Assembly (NCBI GenBank): GCA_949751835.1
Contig: CATKHK010000119.1
Span: 48,153-112,152 of the forward strand
DNA: 64,000 nucleotides
Direction: 5' to 3'
Source of the DNA: Blepharisma japonicum
Taxonomy: Eukaryota > Ciliophora > Heterotrichea > Heterotrichida > Blepharismidae
This document shows, in pieces, positions 10,506 to 22,319 of this stretch. Both the position numbers and the translations under genes were made by a program. Below the pieces are notes generated by a model. The model was not told the origin of the DNA. It did no database searches and worked only from the letters and a program-made list of their open reading frames with translations. Position 1 is the stretch's first letter. Each line of letters opens with the position of its first letter.

Positions 10506-13500
10506 ATGGGAAATACATTAAAAGCTCTAAAAGACCCAACAAAGCCAGCTGCGATTACTGGGATGATGCAAAGTAATTTATATTTAGACTCTTTAAGCAA
10601 AATCAGAGAACTTCATGGTGCATTTAAAAGCATCTGTGATAACTTTGCAATGAGTATCACCGAATTTGATCAAATTTTTGGTACAGGAGAGTCAAGCTTT
10701 ATGGTATGAGACACTGACAAAAATGGGATCATTGATGCCTTAGAACTTTTTTCAGGTCTCATCTTATTTGCGGATGCTAGAACTGAAGACAAAATTCGAT
10801 GTAATTTCTATGCAGTTTTGTTCGATTTATTTGATTTTAATGAATTGCAAAGTATATCTAAAACTGACTTGGAATTTCTAATATTTTGCTGCATAAGTTC
10901 TGCTTTTAAAGTCCATGGCCTTGCCGATGAGATAAAAGAGAAATCTATATCTGAGATGGTGATTAAAAACTTCCCTGACAGTTTCAGAATCACTCTGCGA
11001 GACTTGCTGCATTTTTGTGCACATTCAGAAGAAGTCAACACTTTTTTTCAATTTTTCAGGATCAGAGCGATTTCTTTACCAAAGCCTTCAACAAAAAAGG
11101 ACATTTACCAGCCTCTAAGGAAAACCTGGAATTATGGAGGACTGGAGCATTCCAAAGCACTTAAAGAGCTTGATAACTCCATGGCAGGTAAAATTGAAAG
11201 CAACTTAAGAGCATGGCTTGGGGCTGTACATGCCCCATTATGTGCGCAGCATGAAAAGCGGCAAGAATCCCGAGCAAAACTCGGCCTTGCATGGGTTTTT
11301 GGGATAAGAAGTGATGATACAAGACACAATATTAAATGCGTCCCAGGCCAAGATATAATTATTTATTTTATTGCAAGCGTAGTTGTTGTATACTATGCAA
11401 AGCTGCTAAAACAAAGGCATTATTTAGAGCATGACCATGAAGTTATCAGCCTTGCTGTTGGCTCTGATGATATCGCTTGCAGTGGCGAATTAGGAGAACA
11501 TCCAAAAATTCATGTGTGGAAAATCAGCACATTAGAAACTTTAGAAGTCTTATCCGGGGTCCACCAAGGTGCAGTGCCTCTTTTAGCTTTATCTTACAGC
11601 GACCAGCATATAATTTCTTGCTCAATATATTCTTTAGTCATCTACGAGTGGCGCACAAGGTCAATCTTAATTACAACCCATCACAATTACCCAATTGTCG
11701 ACTTAACTGTTTTACCAAGACTAGAAAGCTCTTCAGCTTGCTCTTTTATTGTTGCTTGTGAACAAGATTTTACTCTCTACACAATTCAAGAGAGCGAGCT
11801 TAATGTTTCAACATTAAGTCTAGACGCTTCTCTTACAAAAAGTCACATAACTTGTGCGATGGGACAAGTTTTGTATAATCAAGACCCAAATAAGGAAAGA
11901 ACTTATATTCTTTTGACAGGGCATGAAGATGGAAGTGTGCTGGTTTGGGCTTATTTGGAATTTCAGAGAGTTTTGATAACTTATGAAGGCTCAATTACAT
12001 CAATAGAGCGATTTTATGAAAGCTATGCAATTGCAAACTCAGTTGGAGTTATTTATCTATGGGATGACAAGCTTGAAAAATGTGTCAGAGTTATTGAGCT
12101 TTCAATGCTGCCATTTAAGTTATTGAGTTTTGAAGTATCTTCTATGCATTTTATGAATAAAAGACTGTATGTAAGCACAACAGGAGGAGATTTGATACAG
12201 CTTAGGATCATTAAAGAAGGATATAAACTTATAGCGAAAAGGATTCCTGGAATCATTCCTGTCCCCAGCAAGCAGAGAGCTATTACATTTTTGTCAACTG
12301 AACTGCCTTATTTGATAATTGGTGGAGAAAATGGAGTTGTCTGTGTAATTGATATAAGGAGCTATGAACTAATGGATGCTTGGGCTGTTGGGTACTCTAT
12401 ATATTCTTTATGCTGTGCCAAATATGAAGACCATTTCTTTTTAGCAGCTGGGTGTGAGTCAGGGTCTTTATTAGTAAGACAGGATTGGGATCTCGTAAGC
12501 ACTCCTCAGGCAGGCTATGATACCATAACTGATGTAAAATTCATAAAAAAAGGCGAAAATCTCTTAGCTTCAAGTTTAGACTCCAACGTATATGTCTACA
12601 AATATCTTGAAGGAAACTATGAAAGAATTTTTATTATTGCGATAGATACTGGAATTCCACTAACCTTAGACATAAGTAAGGATGGAGAACATGTTTTGAT
12701 TGTAACTGATAAACGCAAACTTATGATGATGGACGGGAATAATTTTGACTTGAATTTCACATATCAAGAAGTCGCTTCCGTCAACTGAAGCAGGCTGAGA
12801 GCTTTTTTCCCAGTTCACCATGCAAAAACTTCAGACGAAAAAGAGTACTATTTACTTCCTATTAGCTGAAATAGTAAAGCTGATTGTATAGTCGCAGCAG
12901 ATGCAAAAGGAGTCATTCATTTCTGAAAAAATGCTTCAAGAGTAAATGATGAAACTGGGCTTTTGCTTCCTGGCCATACTTCAGCTGTTCAAGATATATG
13001 CTTGAAATCCCACATTTTGTTTACCCTGGGATATGAAGACAGAATGATAATGCAATGGAAATTCGAGCCCTGCAAAATCATGATCCAAAAAATAAGCAGC
13101 AGCAATGTCAATTCCATATTATTGACTGAAATCCAATTATCATACCTTGATGACAAAAATAAACGTAAACACCCCAATCAAAAGCTTGTCCAGACCGCTT
13201 TCCTTGATGCAGTTTTCGAAACTTCTCATCAGTTTTTCGCTCAAGAGGACGCGCAGCGTCCTCCATCTACCACATTAAAATTGAAATACATTTATGGCTG
13301 CCAGCTAAATCTGCGAAACTCTCTGCATTATGTGCATATTCATACTGGTGATGACACTCGGCCTACCTGTGAAAGAATGATTTGTTACTACGTTTCCCGT
13401 TATGGCATTACCTTTAACCCTTTTACTCAATCCCAGTCATTTTATACATTCCATGAGCAGCGAATTTCTGCATTGGATGTCCACCAAAGCCAAGCTATAG

Positions 13501-16500
13501 CAGCTACAGCTTCAAATGGGATAGTCCACGTCTGAAAAGTCGCTGGGAGCTCTCAAATTTCAAAGCTAAAATCTTCAATGAGCGGAATTTATATACTGAG
13601 ATTTGGCAATAATAAACAAGGAGGAGAAATTTTAGCTGTTGTTGGAAAAGAAGCTGATCAGCATTATGTAGAAATTTATGACTGGAAGCATGAAAATTTA
13701 ATCACAAAAGCTTGTGTAGGAAATGTCCAAGTCCAAGATTTTCAGTTCCACCCTACTGATTTATTTAATTTTGCAGTTTGTGGAGTAAACCACTTAAGCT
13801 TGTGGAAAAGGTCAGGAAAATTTATAAAATGCAAACAAATTATTACAGTTGAAAAAGAATTCACGTGTATGCAGTTTTTGATTTTCCAAATGGGCACAAT
13901 AAGACAAGAAGCTGATTTAATAATTGGCTCCAGCCTAGGAGAACTCATGCTCTGTGTTGAAGGAAGGCTGTTTTTACAAGTAGAACAAGCTCATGACAGA
14001 GCGATTTTTTGTATAAAAACTACAAATTATAAAGGAAACGACATAATTTTAACAAGTGGGCAGGACGGGTTTGTAAAAATATGGACACATGGCCTTAAAC
14101 CAATCAATAAATTCCATATTTCTTCTATTAATGACTCAGCTCTTTCACAGATGAAATCCCATTTTATTACAAATTTACAGGTTTATTCTTGCAACTCGAG
14201 GAAAATCCTTGATGAAACCTTGCCGAAAAAAGCAAAATTAGAAGCCCTGGTCATTTTATTAGGAACTTCTGGAGGAGCCCTTATGGAGCTTAATTTGTCT
14301 AATATCAGAGGAGGTGACAAAATGAGACTGCAGTATAAAGTTTATGTGGAAGGACATTGCAAAGAAGGAGAAGGGTCAAAAAAACAGCTAATTACTATCC
14401 ACCCTGAGCTTAATGTAGTCGCTACTGTAGGAGATGATAGCACCCTTAAGGTGTGGGATTATGAAATACACAATTTAATTTTAACAAAACAATTGGATAC
14501 TGACACAAGACCAAGCTCAGTCCAATTCAGCAAAGCAGGGCATTTAGCTATTGGCATGGACAATGGCATTTTGCTAATCCTTTTATCAAAGCATGCAGCT
14601 TGGGGTATCGGCTTAAGAACTGCACCAGAAATTGTAGTCATTTTTTCATCAAGAGAATCCAACTCTGCAGTTTTAGCATTGGAGTTCTCAAGCAATGAAG
14701 AATATTTAGCAGTCAGCTATGATAATTACAGAGGCCAGACTACTAAATTTAAACCAGATTCCACAAGTGTAAAAACAGGGGGTGGAGCTGAAATTTTGCA
14801 TGGGTTCGTTGTCCTATACCAACAAGCAGATGGGGCTGAAGGTGTCACTTATAGAAAAATTTCCAGGATTGTTTTGCCTTTTTCTCATGTAAAAGATATG
14901 GCAGCCTACCCTTCACGTAGTGAATGTGCAGTAACCCAGATGGAATTTTCATATGACTGTATGTATTTAGGGCTTTTCCACCAAAAAGTAAAATATCGTG
15001 AACATCTACCGAACCCAGCTGATAGGAAGCCGCTTTTAATTGTTTGGGATATCACCTCTGGAGAAGTTGTAGAGGATTTTGAAAATATGGGGAAAACTCA
15101 ATGGGAAAAATTGATAGTGCAATGTTTATTATATAGTTGCTTAAAGGCAGGGATGGACTATGTGGTTAATATCAATACCTCGTCAATGGTAAAAGATGAT
15201 ATGTCTATGATATTAGGAGCTTCTAATGGGCAGTTACAAGTTGTAAGGATACATAAATTGGCTGCAGAATATTTAAAGATGCTCAGGGAACACAATGAGA
15301 CTGAAAATGAAGGACTTGATCTTGCTAAGGTTGGGAGACTGTTTTATGGACACTGCAGTCCAGTTATAAGTGCAGTGCTTAATAAAATCCAGAAATACTT
15401 GTTTACCACGGCAATAAATGAAAAATGCATGATGCAGTGGGAAGTTATTGTAGAGCATAAGCATTGGGAATATGAGCAACTAGGGTATACAATGCCCAGT
15501 GATCCTTTTCAAGAAACTCTTACCTCAGAGCAGTTTACCAAGCACCTGACTGAAGTCTGAATCCCCAGAAGCGAGCTTCGACCTGAATCAGAAGAAGCAA
15601 TCCAGCTAAAAATGGAATCACTTGCAGGACGAAGAGCCAAAGACCGCCGAAATAACTTAAAATACGAATCTCAAGAACGAATAGTATATGTCACAGGATC
15701 AAATGTCGTTATCTATAATAAAGACGTTCCCTCTCAAACATTTTTGCATCAAGTCACCCATAGCCCAGTTACTAGCCATGCTCAGATTTCTGCATTTACA
15801 CTGTCATCAGACCGAAGACTCATATGCTACGGCACAGAAGAACTGGAAGCCTGTTTATGGCTTTGGGACCTTTGCGCTTATGTCCCACTTACCAAAGTAA
15901 TGCTTCCTGAATGCTGCCAAGTCCTGATCATAAAGCTCAGCTCAAATTGTCGATACGCAGCTGCAGTCTGCCTTGGCAGAGCTTATCAGCAGTTCTTATT
16001 CTTAGTCGAGCTCTTATTTGAAGGAAAATCACAAATAATTGCATCAGCCCAACTAAGCCCAAAATGCAGCTTTAAAGTAAAAGATGTGCTTATTAAAGAA
16101 ACTGATGGGCTCGAAATCATAACATGCGGGATTCAACATTTAGTTAATTGAAGACTTAACGGGACACATTTAGAACAATATTCTGCACATCTGACAACAG
16201 AAACAGAAGATTACCAAGTAGCATTTTTGACTGCTGCAATCATGAGTGAAGTTTTAGTGACTGGGGCTGATGATGGAAAAGTTTATATATGGAAAGACGA
16301 AAAACTAGTAAAAAGAGTCGCTGGGCATGAAGGCTGCATTTATAGCATAGACACTTGTGAAGAATTGAGCTTAATTACAACAGGTGGACAAGATGGACAT
16401 ATTGTGGTATGGAAACTTACTGTTAAACAGAGCACATTTGGATATCTTGCACAGCTTGACTCACTAAGAGAGTACAGCTTAAATGACCCTGCTAGCAATG

Positions 16501-17504
16501 CGTTATCTTATGGTATCCAAAGTCTATGTATTGGCCCCGTAAGTGAAGGTGTTTCTTTCAAAGTTCTAATAGGGACCCAAAATGGTGATATTTATGAGCT
16601 TTCTTATGAGTCTAACTCAGATTATGATTCACTTAACCGCCTATTAAAATCCTCAGACAACCAATCAATCCGTTCAATGTCTTGTGACCCAACAAGTAAC
16701 TTTATCTACACTTTGTCTTCTTCAGGCTTTTTCGCCGTTTGGGAGCTCAGTGATTTCACTATGATCCATATAAAAGATTACTACCCCAAAAAAGGTATCA
16801 GAGTCATTGCATTCCAAACCAAGCATTATGTCCTGATAGCTTTTGACGATGAATTAATTGTCGCTAAAATGTCCAACGATATGGAAGATGCAGTAAATTA
16901 CGAAATGTTGGCTGGTTTTGTAATTCAAAGCAGAAATATCACTGATGCATGCTTATCTCAAGACGAAAAATATCTAGTAGTCGCTAGCAATGCTGATCAA
17001 AAGCCACAGGTCGACTTGTATACAGTCCTTGTGAACTCGTTTAAGCTTGATAAAAACTTGTATGGATTTCGAGCACCAGTGATAAGACTGGATTTTTCTA
17101 CTGATGGGTATTATTTAATGTGTGAAGACAACTTGGGAGAAGTACTGCTTTTTGAGCTGGAAACTCAAAATATCGCAAGCTTGCAAGCAGTTGAGTTTGA
17201 AATTGAATGGCAAAATGAAGGGCTTAGACATAGCTCTTCGCTGAAAGGAATATATCAGCTGTATCGAGGAAACAATAAAATTAACTGTATAGCAAAAAAT
17301 CCAGCATTATCAATTGTAGCGATAGGAGACCAGTTTGGAATGATAAGATTTTTCCAACTGCCATATGCTGCTGGGCCTACTTTATTAGCTTCCACAATCC
17401 ATACGTATAGGATCTCGATACTAGCTTTTACGAAAAACAATGAATATTTGATATCATATAGTGAATTAGACAGAACTTTTATCAAATGGAAAATAAACTC
17501 TTAA
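10506..17504 (+). CDS. giant EF-hand / triple HELP-WD40 protein, EML family
   Basis: A single uninterrupted 2332-codon frame when TGA is Trp; under the standard code it breaks into six pieces, all in the same frame. The N-terminus has an EF-hand loop DTDKNGIIDALE (residues about 69-80). Then come three EML-type modules. HELP motifs are seen near residue 263 (WVFGIRSDDTRHN with IIIYFIASVVVVYY), near 929 (IYGCQLNLRNSLHY) and near 1710 (AKDRRNNLKYESQERIVYV). Each is followed by paired WD40 propellers (LTGHEDGSVLVWAY, LTSGQDGFVKIW, ITTGGQDGHIVVWK). This triple layout is that of EML5/EML6, microtubule-binding proteins that pack the propellers against tubulin; the EF-hand pair in front is an addition seen in some protist members. 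Likely an axonemal or cortical microtubule component, which is inference. No introns in 7 kb. Confidence 0.85.
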
Positions 17505-17572
17505 ATAATCTTATTTTAATTAAAAATTGCCCTTTTAAATCGGAATAACCCCGCCTAATAATTTTAAATAAA

Positions 17573-18076
17573 ATGCCAGGAAAGAAAACCCCTTCCAAAA
17601 CAAGTATGACCAAAAAAGCGCAGCCAACTCAAGTATCGTCTCTAGAAGATGGAAACGATGAAAAAACCCGCATCACTTCTCATGAGCGCGCAGGCCTAAT
17701 TTTCCCAGTTGGAAGAATCCTAAGAATTATGAAAGAAGGCCGTTTAGCTGATAGAATTTCTGACAAAAGCGCTGTTGCTATTGCAGCTGTGCTAGAGTAC
17801 TTGTCAGCTGAAATTATTGAGCTTGCTGGAGACCAAGCTAAAGAAGAGCGAGTTATGAAAAAGCATATGATCAAGCCCCGCCACATAACGCTTGCCATTA
17901 GGGCTGATGAAGAATTAAATGAGCTTGTAGGCGAAAACGTTATTATACCTATGGGTGGAATTATCCCACACATTGAGCCAGAAATAGAACAAAAGCCAAA
18001 GAGGAAAAGAGCGAAGAAGTCTATGGGTGGCGAAGAAGAAGAGGAAAGTGGGGAAGAAGGTGAAGATATGGAATAA
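17573..18076 (+). CDS. divergent histone H2A variant with acidic tail
   Basis: A 167-residue H2A. The fold is clear: RAGLIFPVGRILRIMKEG (alpha-1 region), AVAIAAVLEYLSAEIIELAG (alpha-2, with acidic-patch glutamates), HITLAIRADEELNELV (alpha-3, acidic-patch DEE) and a GGIIPHI docking segment. It differs from canonical H2A in the loop after alpha-2 (QAKEERVMKKHMIKPRH in place of the usual NAARDNKK-type run) and in both tails. The N-terminal tail has Thr/Ser-Lys steps, while the C-terminus carries a basic KRKRAKK block followed by about 15 mostly acidic residues. No SQ[ED] motif of H2A.X is seen. It resembles H2A.Z in having extra charged tail residues, but I cannot assign it to a named variant. 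The acidic tail suggests a specialised nucleosome. Confidence 0.85.
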   Translation: MPGKKTPSKTSMTKKAQPTQVSSLEDGNDEKTRITSHERAGLIFPVGRILRIMKEGRLADRISDKSAVAIAAVLEYLSAEIIELAGDQAKEERVMKKHMIKPRHITLAIRADEELNELVGENVIIPMGGIIPHIEPEIEQKPKRKRAKKSMGGEEEEESGEEGEDME

Positions 18077-18094
18077 ATTAAAATCTTCTTATAA

Positions 18095-18916
18095 TTAGTA
18101 CTTGATATCTATAAGGAACCCAAATTTGTGGTTATGAAAGTTGCAGTCAGCTAAGAATTTCGTATTGACACTAGCTGACATCGTGAATGACAAATTTGTG
18201 TTGAGCTTTTTTGAGTATGAAAAAGAAACATCTCCTAGGGAGGAGAGTTTGTAGCTTATTACTGCGTCGTAGCTTGGAGAGTAATCTCCGCCAAACTCAA
18301 GCAATGCTTTATTTGAGTTTCATGATAATTTTGAGGCAAAATGTGTTTTATAATCGATTTTTTTGTAAAAATGGATTTCATAATGCTTTTTAAATTTCCC
18401 AATTAAAGCCCGCAATTTATCAAGTCTAAATCATAAAGCTGCATTATAGCTTAATGCTTTATTTTGATAGCTGCATTCAGCACCTATCCCAGCTTTAGAA
18501 TAAGTATAAATCCAGCTTAAATTCAATGACTTTGGGTTACCTGTCCAATTAATGGTGCTTAAATTGTGTTTTGATTTATATTTGAGCCCAATATTAGGAT
18601 TTATATTATTTTCAATATCTTTGGTTAGAACAATTTTAGAACTCAGCTTACAATGCTTGAATTTATTAACAAAATCAAGGGCAGCTTGGTTAAAACCTTG
18701 GGAATTTGCTTTGATTTTTATTTTTCTTTTATCATCTCAGAGCTGAATTCATGAAGAAAGCAATGCTTGATTTCTCTTGAATGCACCTTTGGCATTAAGC
18801 ATGTAATTGACAGCTAAATAGTTTATATGCAATCCTCCAAAATTTTTAAAGTAAAATCTTTTATAAAGCACACTATCAGTTTTTGCAGTCACATCACTAA
18901 ATTTTTCAATTTTCAT
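18095..18916 (-). CDS. VDAC/Tom40-like mitochondrial porin
   Basis: A 273-residue frame with four TGA codons read as Trp, hence hidden under the standard code. The sequence is a run of alternating polar/hydrophobic strands (LNLSWIYTYSKAGIGAECSY, DAVISYKLSSLGDVSFSYSK, LSFTMSASVNTKF, KFGFLIDIKY) separated by short turns, with no long hydrophobic helix. Length and strand pattern fit the 19-strand Porin_3 barrel of VDAC and Tom40 in the mitochondrial outer membrane, and the C-terminal GFLIDIKY resembles a VDAC last strand. VDAC passes metabolites; Tom40 imports proteins. Which one it is cannot be decided by eye. It is divergent from the MERIT40 gene, with 158 nt between the starts. Confidence 0.55.
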
Positions 18917-19074
18917 AATTATATATTTGATAAATTAGCATTCAAAATAATATTTTAATTTTTATTTTGTATTTAATAATCCTGAGCATCTAATTAAACC
19001 TTTATAAAGCACCTAAGGTAGATAAAAATACAATCCTCAAAAATTATATATAGATTCTACTTATACTTTTTAAT

Positions 19075-19797
19075 ATGGATCCAGTTATTATCCAAAATTT
19101 ATTTTCAAGGCCGAAGTCTGAAAAGATCGCAATAGTTCTCGATACTTGTATTGAGATGGAAAACTCTGACTGCCTAAACGAGCCTCAATCTTTCACCCAC
19201 AAGAAAAGATATGACCACTTAAAAAGAGCAATTGAAATATTTGTACTCTCTAAATCTCAAATGAGCGAAAATCATGAGTACTCTTTACTTACCCTTGACG
19301 ATTCTGCACATATTGTGGCATCATTTGATAGCTCAACAGATCACTTTCGAGAAATTCTAGCCCAAGTAGCTCCTTACTCTTATGCAGAAACTTGTAATTT
19401 AAATTCAATTTTTGAAGTATTAGGAAATGAGTTAGAGATAAGCCAAGAAGAGCTCCCATATGCTCTCCACATTATATTAATATATGGGAGAAATCTGCAA
19501 GTCCCAGTTATTTCTCAAATAAATGAATTGCTAGCACATAGAGATGTTTATTTTGACGCAGTTTATATTCATGGAAAAGATTCAAATCCTTATCATGATG
19601 AAATTTCAAAAACAATAAATAGCCTGGTGTTAGATCCAGATAGAAAATTTTCTTATTTTTTTGAAGTGAAAAATGATGCGAGCAAACTTTATCAAGCTTT
19701 CAGCTTGTTGACTGGGCATGTACAGCAAAGGTGTAATCAGAAAATACATGAAGAGCTTATTAGTCAGCAATTGAATGGTGGGAAAAAAAGAAGGTAG
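19075..19797 (+). CDS. BABAM1: MERIT40 / BABAM1-like protein
   Basis: A 240-residue homologue of MERIT40, the scaffold of the BRISC and BRCA1-A deubiquitinase complexes that remove Lys63-linked ubiquitin. It keeps the VWA-like N-terminal strand EKIAIVLDTCIEM, the block FVLSKSQMSENHEYSLLTLD (compare FVRTKHKIDKSHEFALVVVN in vertebrates), DAVYIHGKD and a C-terminal FFEVKNDASKLYQAFSLLTG followed by HVQQRC. The degenerate MIDAS-type site of the family is also degenerate here. Single exon, start ATG immediately after the divergent promoter with the porin gene. The other BRISC subunits are not in this window. Confidence 0.8.
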   Translation: MDPVIIQNLFSRPKSEKIAIVLDTCIEMENSDCLNEPQSFTHKKRYDHLKRAIEIFVLSKSQMSENHEYSLLTLDDSAHIVASFDSSTDHFREILAQVAPYSYAETCNLNSIFEVLGNELEISQEELPYALHIILIYGRNLQVPVISQINELLAHRDVYFDAVYIHGKDSNPYHDEISKTINSLVLDPDRKFSYFFEVKNDASKLYQAFSLLTGHVQQRCNQKIHEELISQQLNGGKKRR

Positions 19798-19836
19798 TTG
19801 AATAAGAAATAATAAAGTAATTATTTAAATTCATTA

Positions 19837-22299
19837 ATGACCGAAGTGAAAAGAACATTAAAAAGTAGTGGAGTTATTAGTAGGCATCTCAATGACATGC
19901 TTTTATTAACTAGCCAGCTTGAAAAGAAAAGCAATCCGAATGAGGTCAAAAGAAAACCCATTAAGCAGCCTAAAATAGCAAGATCCTTATCTCCAGAGCA
20001 TGCAAGATCGCCTCCAAGACCAATATCTCCTCCTAATTTGGATGGAAAAAAGAAATCGATTCCCAAAAATAATAGCCCTGAAGAAATTGTTTCCTTTGGA
20101 ATTGAAGACTCAACAATTTTATATCAAAGATTAGAAACTAATTTTGATGATTTAGAAACAGAAAATGACGAGAAATCGAGAAAGAATAAAGTAATAAATA
20201 TTTGAAGATCTTATGCAAAGAAGCGCGCTATTCAGAGATTTTCTAATAAAATAGCAATATTTTCATGAAGTGAAAAATTAAAACTAACCTCAATTTTCAA
20301 ATGGAAAAAATCTGTGCTAGAGTCAAGAGAATTGAAGAAGAGATCTCAGTCAATGAGAAAAATTCCGTATAAGCCTTCATATGAATTAGATACAGTTCAA
20401 TTTCTCTCTAGCTATCACAAATTTGATGAACAGTTAAAGCTTATGAAAAATGAACTTAGAATTATAAAAAATTCAAAACCAAAATACGAATTTAAACAAG
20501 ATTTATTAAGTCCTAAATTTGCAGCCGATAAAGCATACTCAGAAAAAAAAGAACTCTCAGAAATTCCTCTTAAGAGCAGCATTAAGCAGCAAGACCCTGC
20601 ACTAAAAAAAATTCCTGATAAAAACGTAAAATTAGACAAATCTCATATCCCAAATAAAATAAAAAATCATCTTTCAAGCAAATCACTTACTCAAAAAGTA
20701 TTTGAAGAAAATAGTAATTGATTTGAGCCTTACCTTCAAAAAGATGCTATTGAAATCGAAGAATATGATTCCATATCAAGTCAAGAAAAAATCATTTGCT
20801 TGAAAAAATATTTTATGCGCTGGCTGTCTCAATATAAATATGCAATAAACATTTACAGAAATTACCATTTAAAAAAAACCTTCAATAGCTGGGCTTGTTG
20901 TTTGCAGCTAAAATTAAAAAGAGCTAATGCTTATTTTTTAAAAAAATTCTTAAATCTCTGAGCTTTATTTTATAAAACCAAAAAAAATGAGTATAAAGCA
21001 TATTATCTTAAAAAGTCATTCAAAAACTGAATAAAGTTCAAAAATTTTTCAAAAAATCAATATAAACAATACTATTTGAAGAAACATTTTTTTAATTGAA
21101 TCGAGTTCCTTCAGTTAAAGGCTAATAAGCTATTGGCAGGTATTAATGCAACTTCTTTTTATCATAAAAATTTGCTTTCTAGAACATTTAAAGCTCTATA
21201 TCCGAAAGAGTATACTATCAAAGAAATTATGGCGTCTAATCATTGGAATTCGAGGCTTAAAATTCACTATTTTTATCGATTGAAAACAGTTTATTTAAAA
21301 AGTAAAGGCATAAAGCTGATGCATCATATAAATGAAAATTTAATGAAAAAAGCATTGAGAAAATGAAAAATCTCATCTGAATTATATATTCAAAGGATGA
21401 AAGAAATGGATAATTACTATTTAAAAGAATTAACTCATAATTGCTTCGATTCATGATTAGAATGAATGTTGCAAGAAAAAATTGTTAGAACACTTAGAAA
21501 GCAAAGAATTTTTCGAGCATGAAAATACACTTCGCACTACTTATTAAAGGAATTTCCTAACAAATGGAAGCTTCACTCCTTGAAAAGAAAAGTTTTTGCT
21601 GTATTAAAGGTTCCTTATATTTAGAAAAATTACATTAAAAAGAAAAAAACACTTAAAGCGATAAATTGAAGAAAAGAAAGAGAAACAAGACAAAATGAAA
21701 ATATAAAAAAAATTGTTTTTATAGCATTTTTGCATAATTCAGTTTTATCGAAAAAGTAATATTTATTTAGATTACGATCATTCAGATCAAGGCTCTGCAA
21801 AAAACAAGTTCTCAATCTCTTAAAGGTAAGTTTTATATAGAAATTTCATGCTTTGGTGAAGTTACACTATAAAGGTTCAGAATTAAAAGCAAAAAAAGAA
21901 TGCCTGATTAATAACAATTTGAAAAAAATTGTGTTTTTTGGGCTTCTTAGTAATCACTTATCCTGAAAAGCTAAAAAGGAATCTTTGCTTCTTGCTCTTC
22001 GATCCTTATCAAAGCGCCTAAAACGAGAGTATTTTCACAAATGGGCAATAAAAAGTGGAGAATCTATAGCCTCGCTAAGAAGTAGCTTAAATTCCATATT
22101 TAGATCTCTTGATTCATCTCTTAAGCAAAGTTATAAACAAATTCACTTTGATGAACCTCCTAAAGAGTCATTGATCTCTTCCTCTAAACAGCTAGAAACT
22201 CAAAAATTTGACTGAATTGACAAGCTAAAGAACCAAGAAGTATCTCAACGAAAATTATTAGAGAAAAAAATCGAAACCCTAAAAAATTTTCAAATATAA
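19837..22299 (+). CDS. Sfi1-like centrin-binding repeat protein
   Basis: An 805-residue protein once TGA is Trp and three 15-nt introns are removed: 21610-21624 (GTTCCTTATATTTAG, unusual GTT start), 21756-21770 and 21826-21840 (both GTAA...TAG). From about residue 310 the chain is built of repeats with spacing near 30 residues and the pattern YxLKKxFxxWxxF (for example YLKKSFKNWIKF, YLKKHFFNWIEF, KKALRKWKISSEL). This is the Sfi1 pattern, whose Trp repeats each bind one centrin on a long helix at basal bodies and contractile fibres. The N-terminal third is basic, Ser/Pro-rich and disordered. Many of the diagnostic Trp residues are encoded by TGA. A role in centrin fibres of the cortex fits but is inference. 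Confidence 0.75.
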
Positions 22300-22319
22300 A
22301 ATAATTAGATTTGTAACAA

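Noticed and set aside
10506-17504. Six separate WD-repeat genes
   Set aside because: All six lie in one frame and are separated only by TGA codons with coding sequence between them; one gene explains them.
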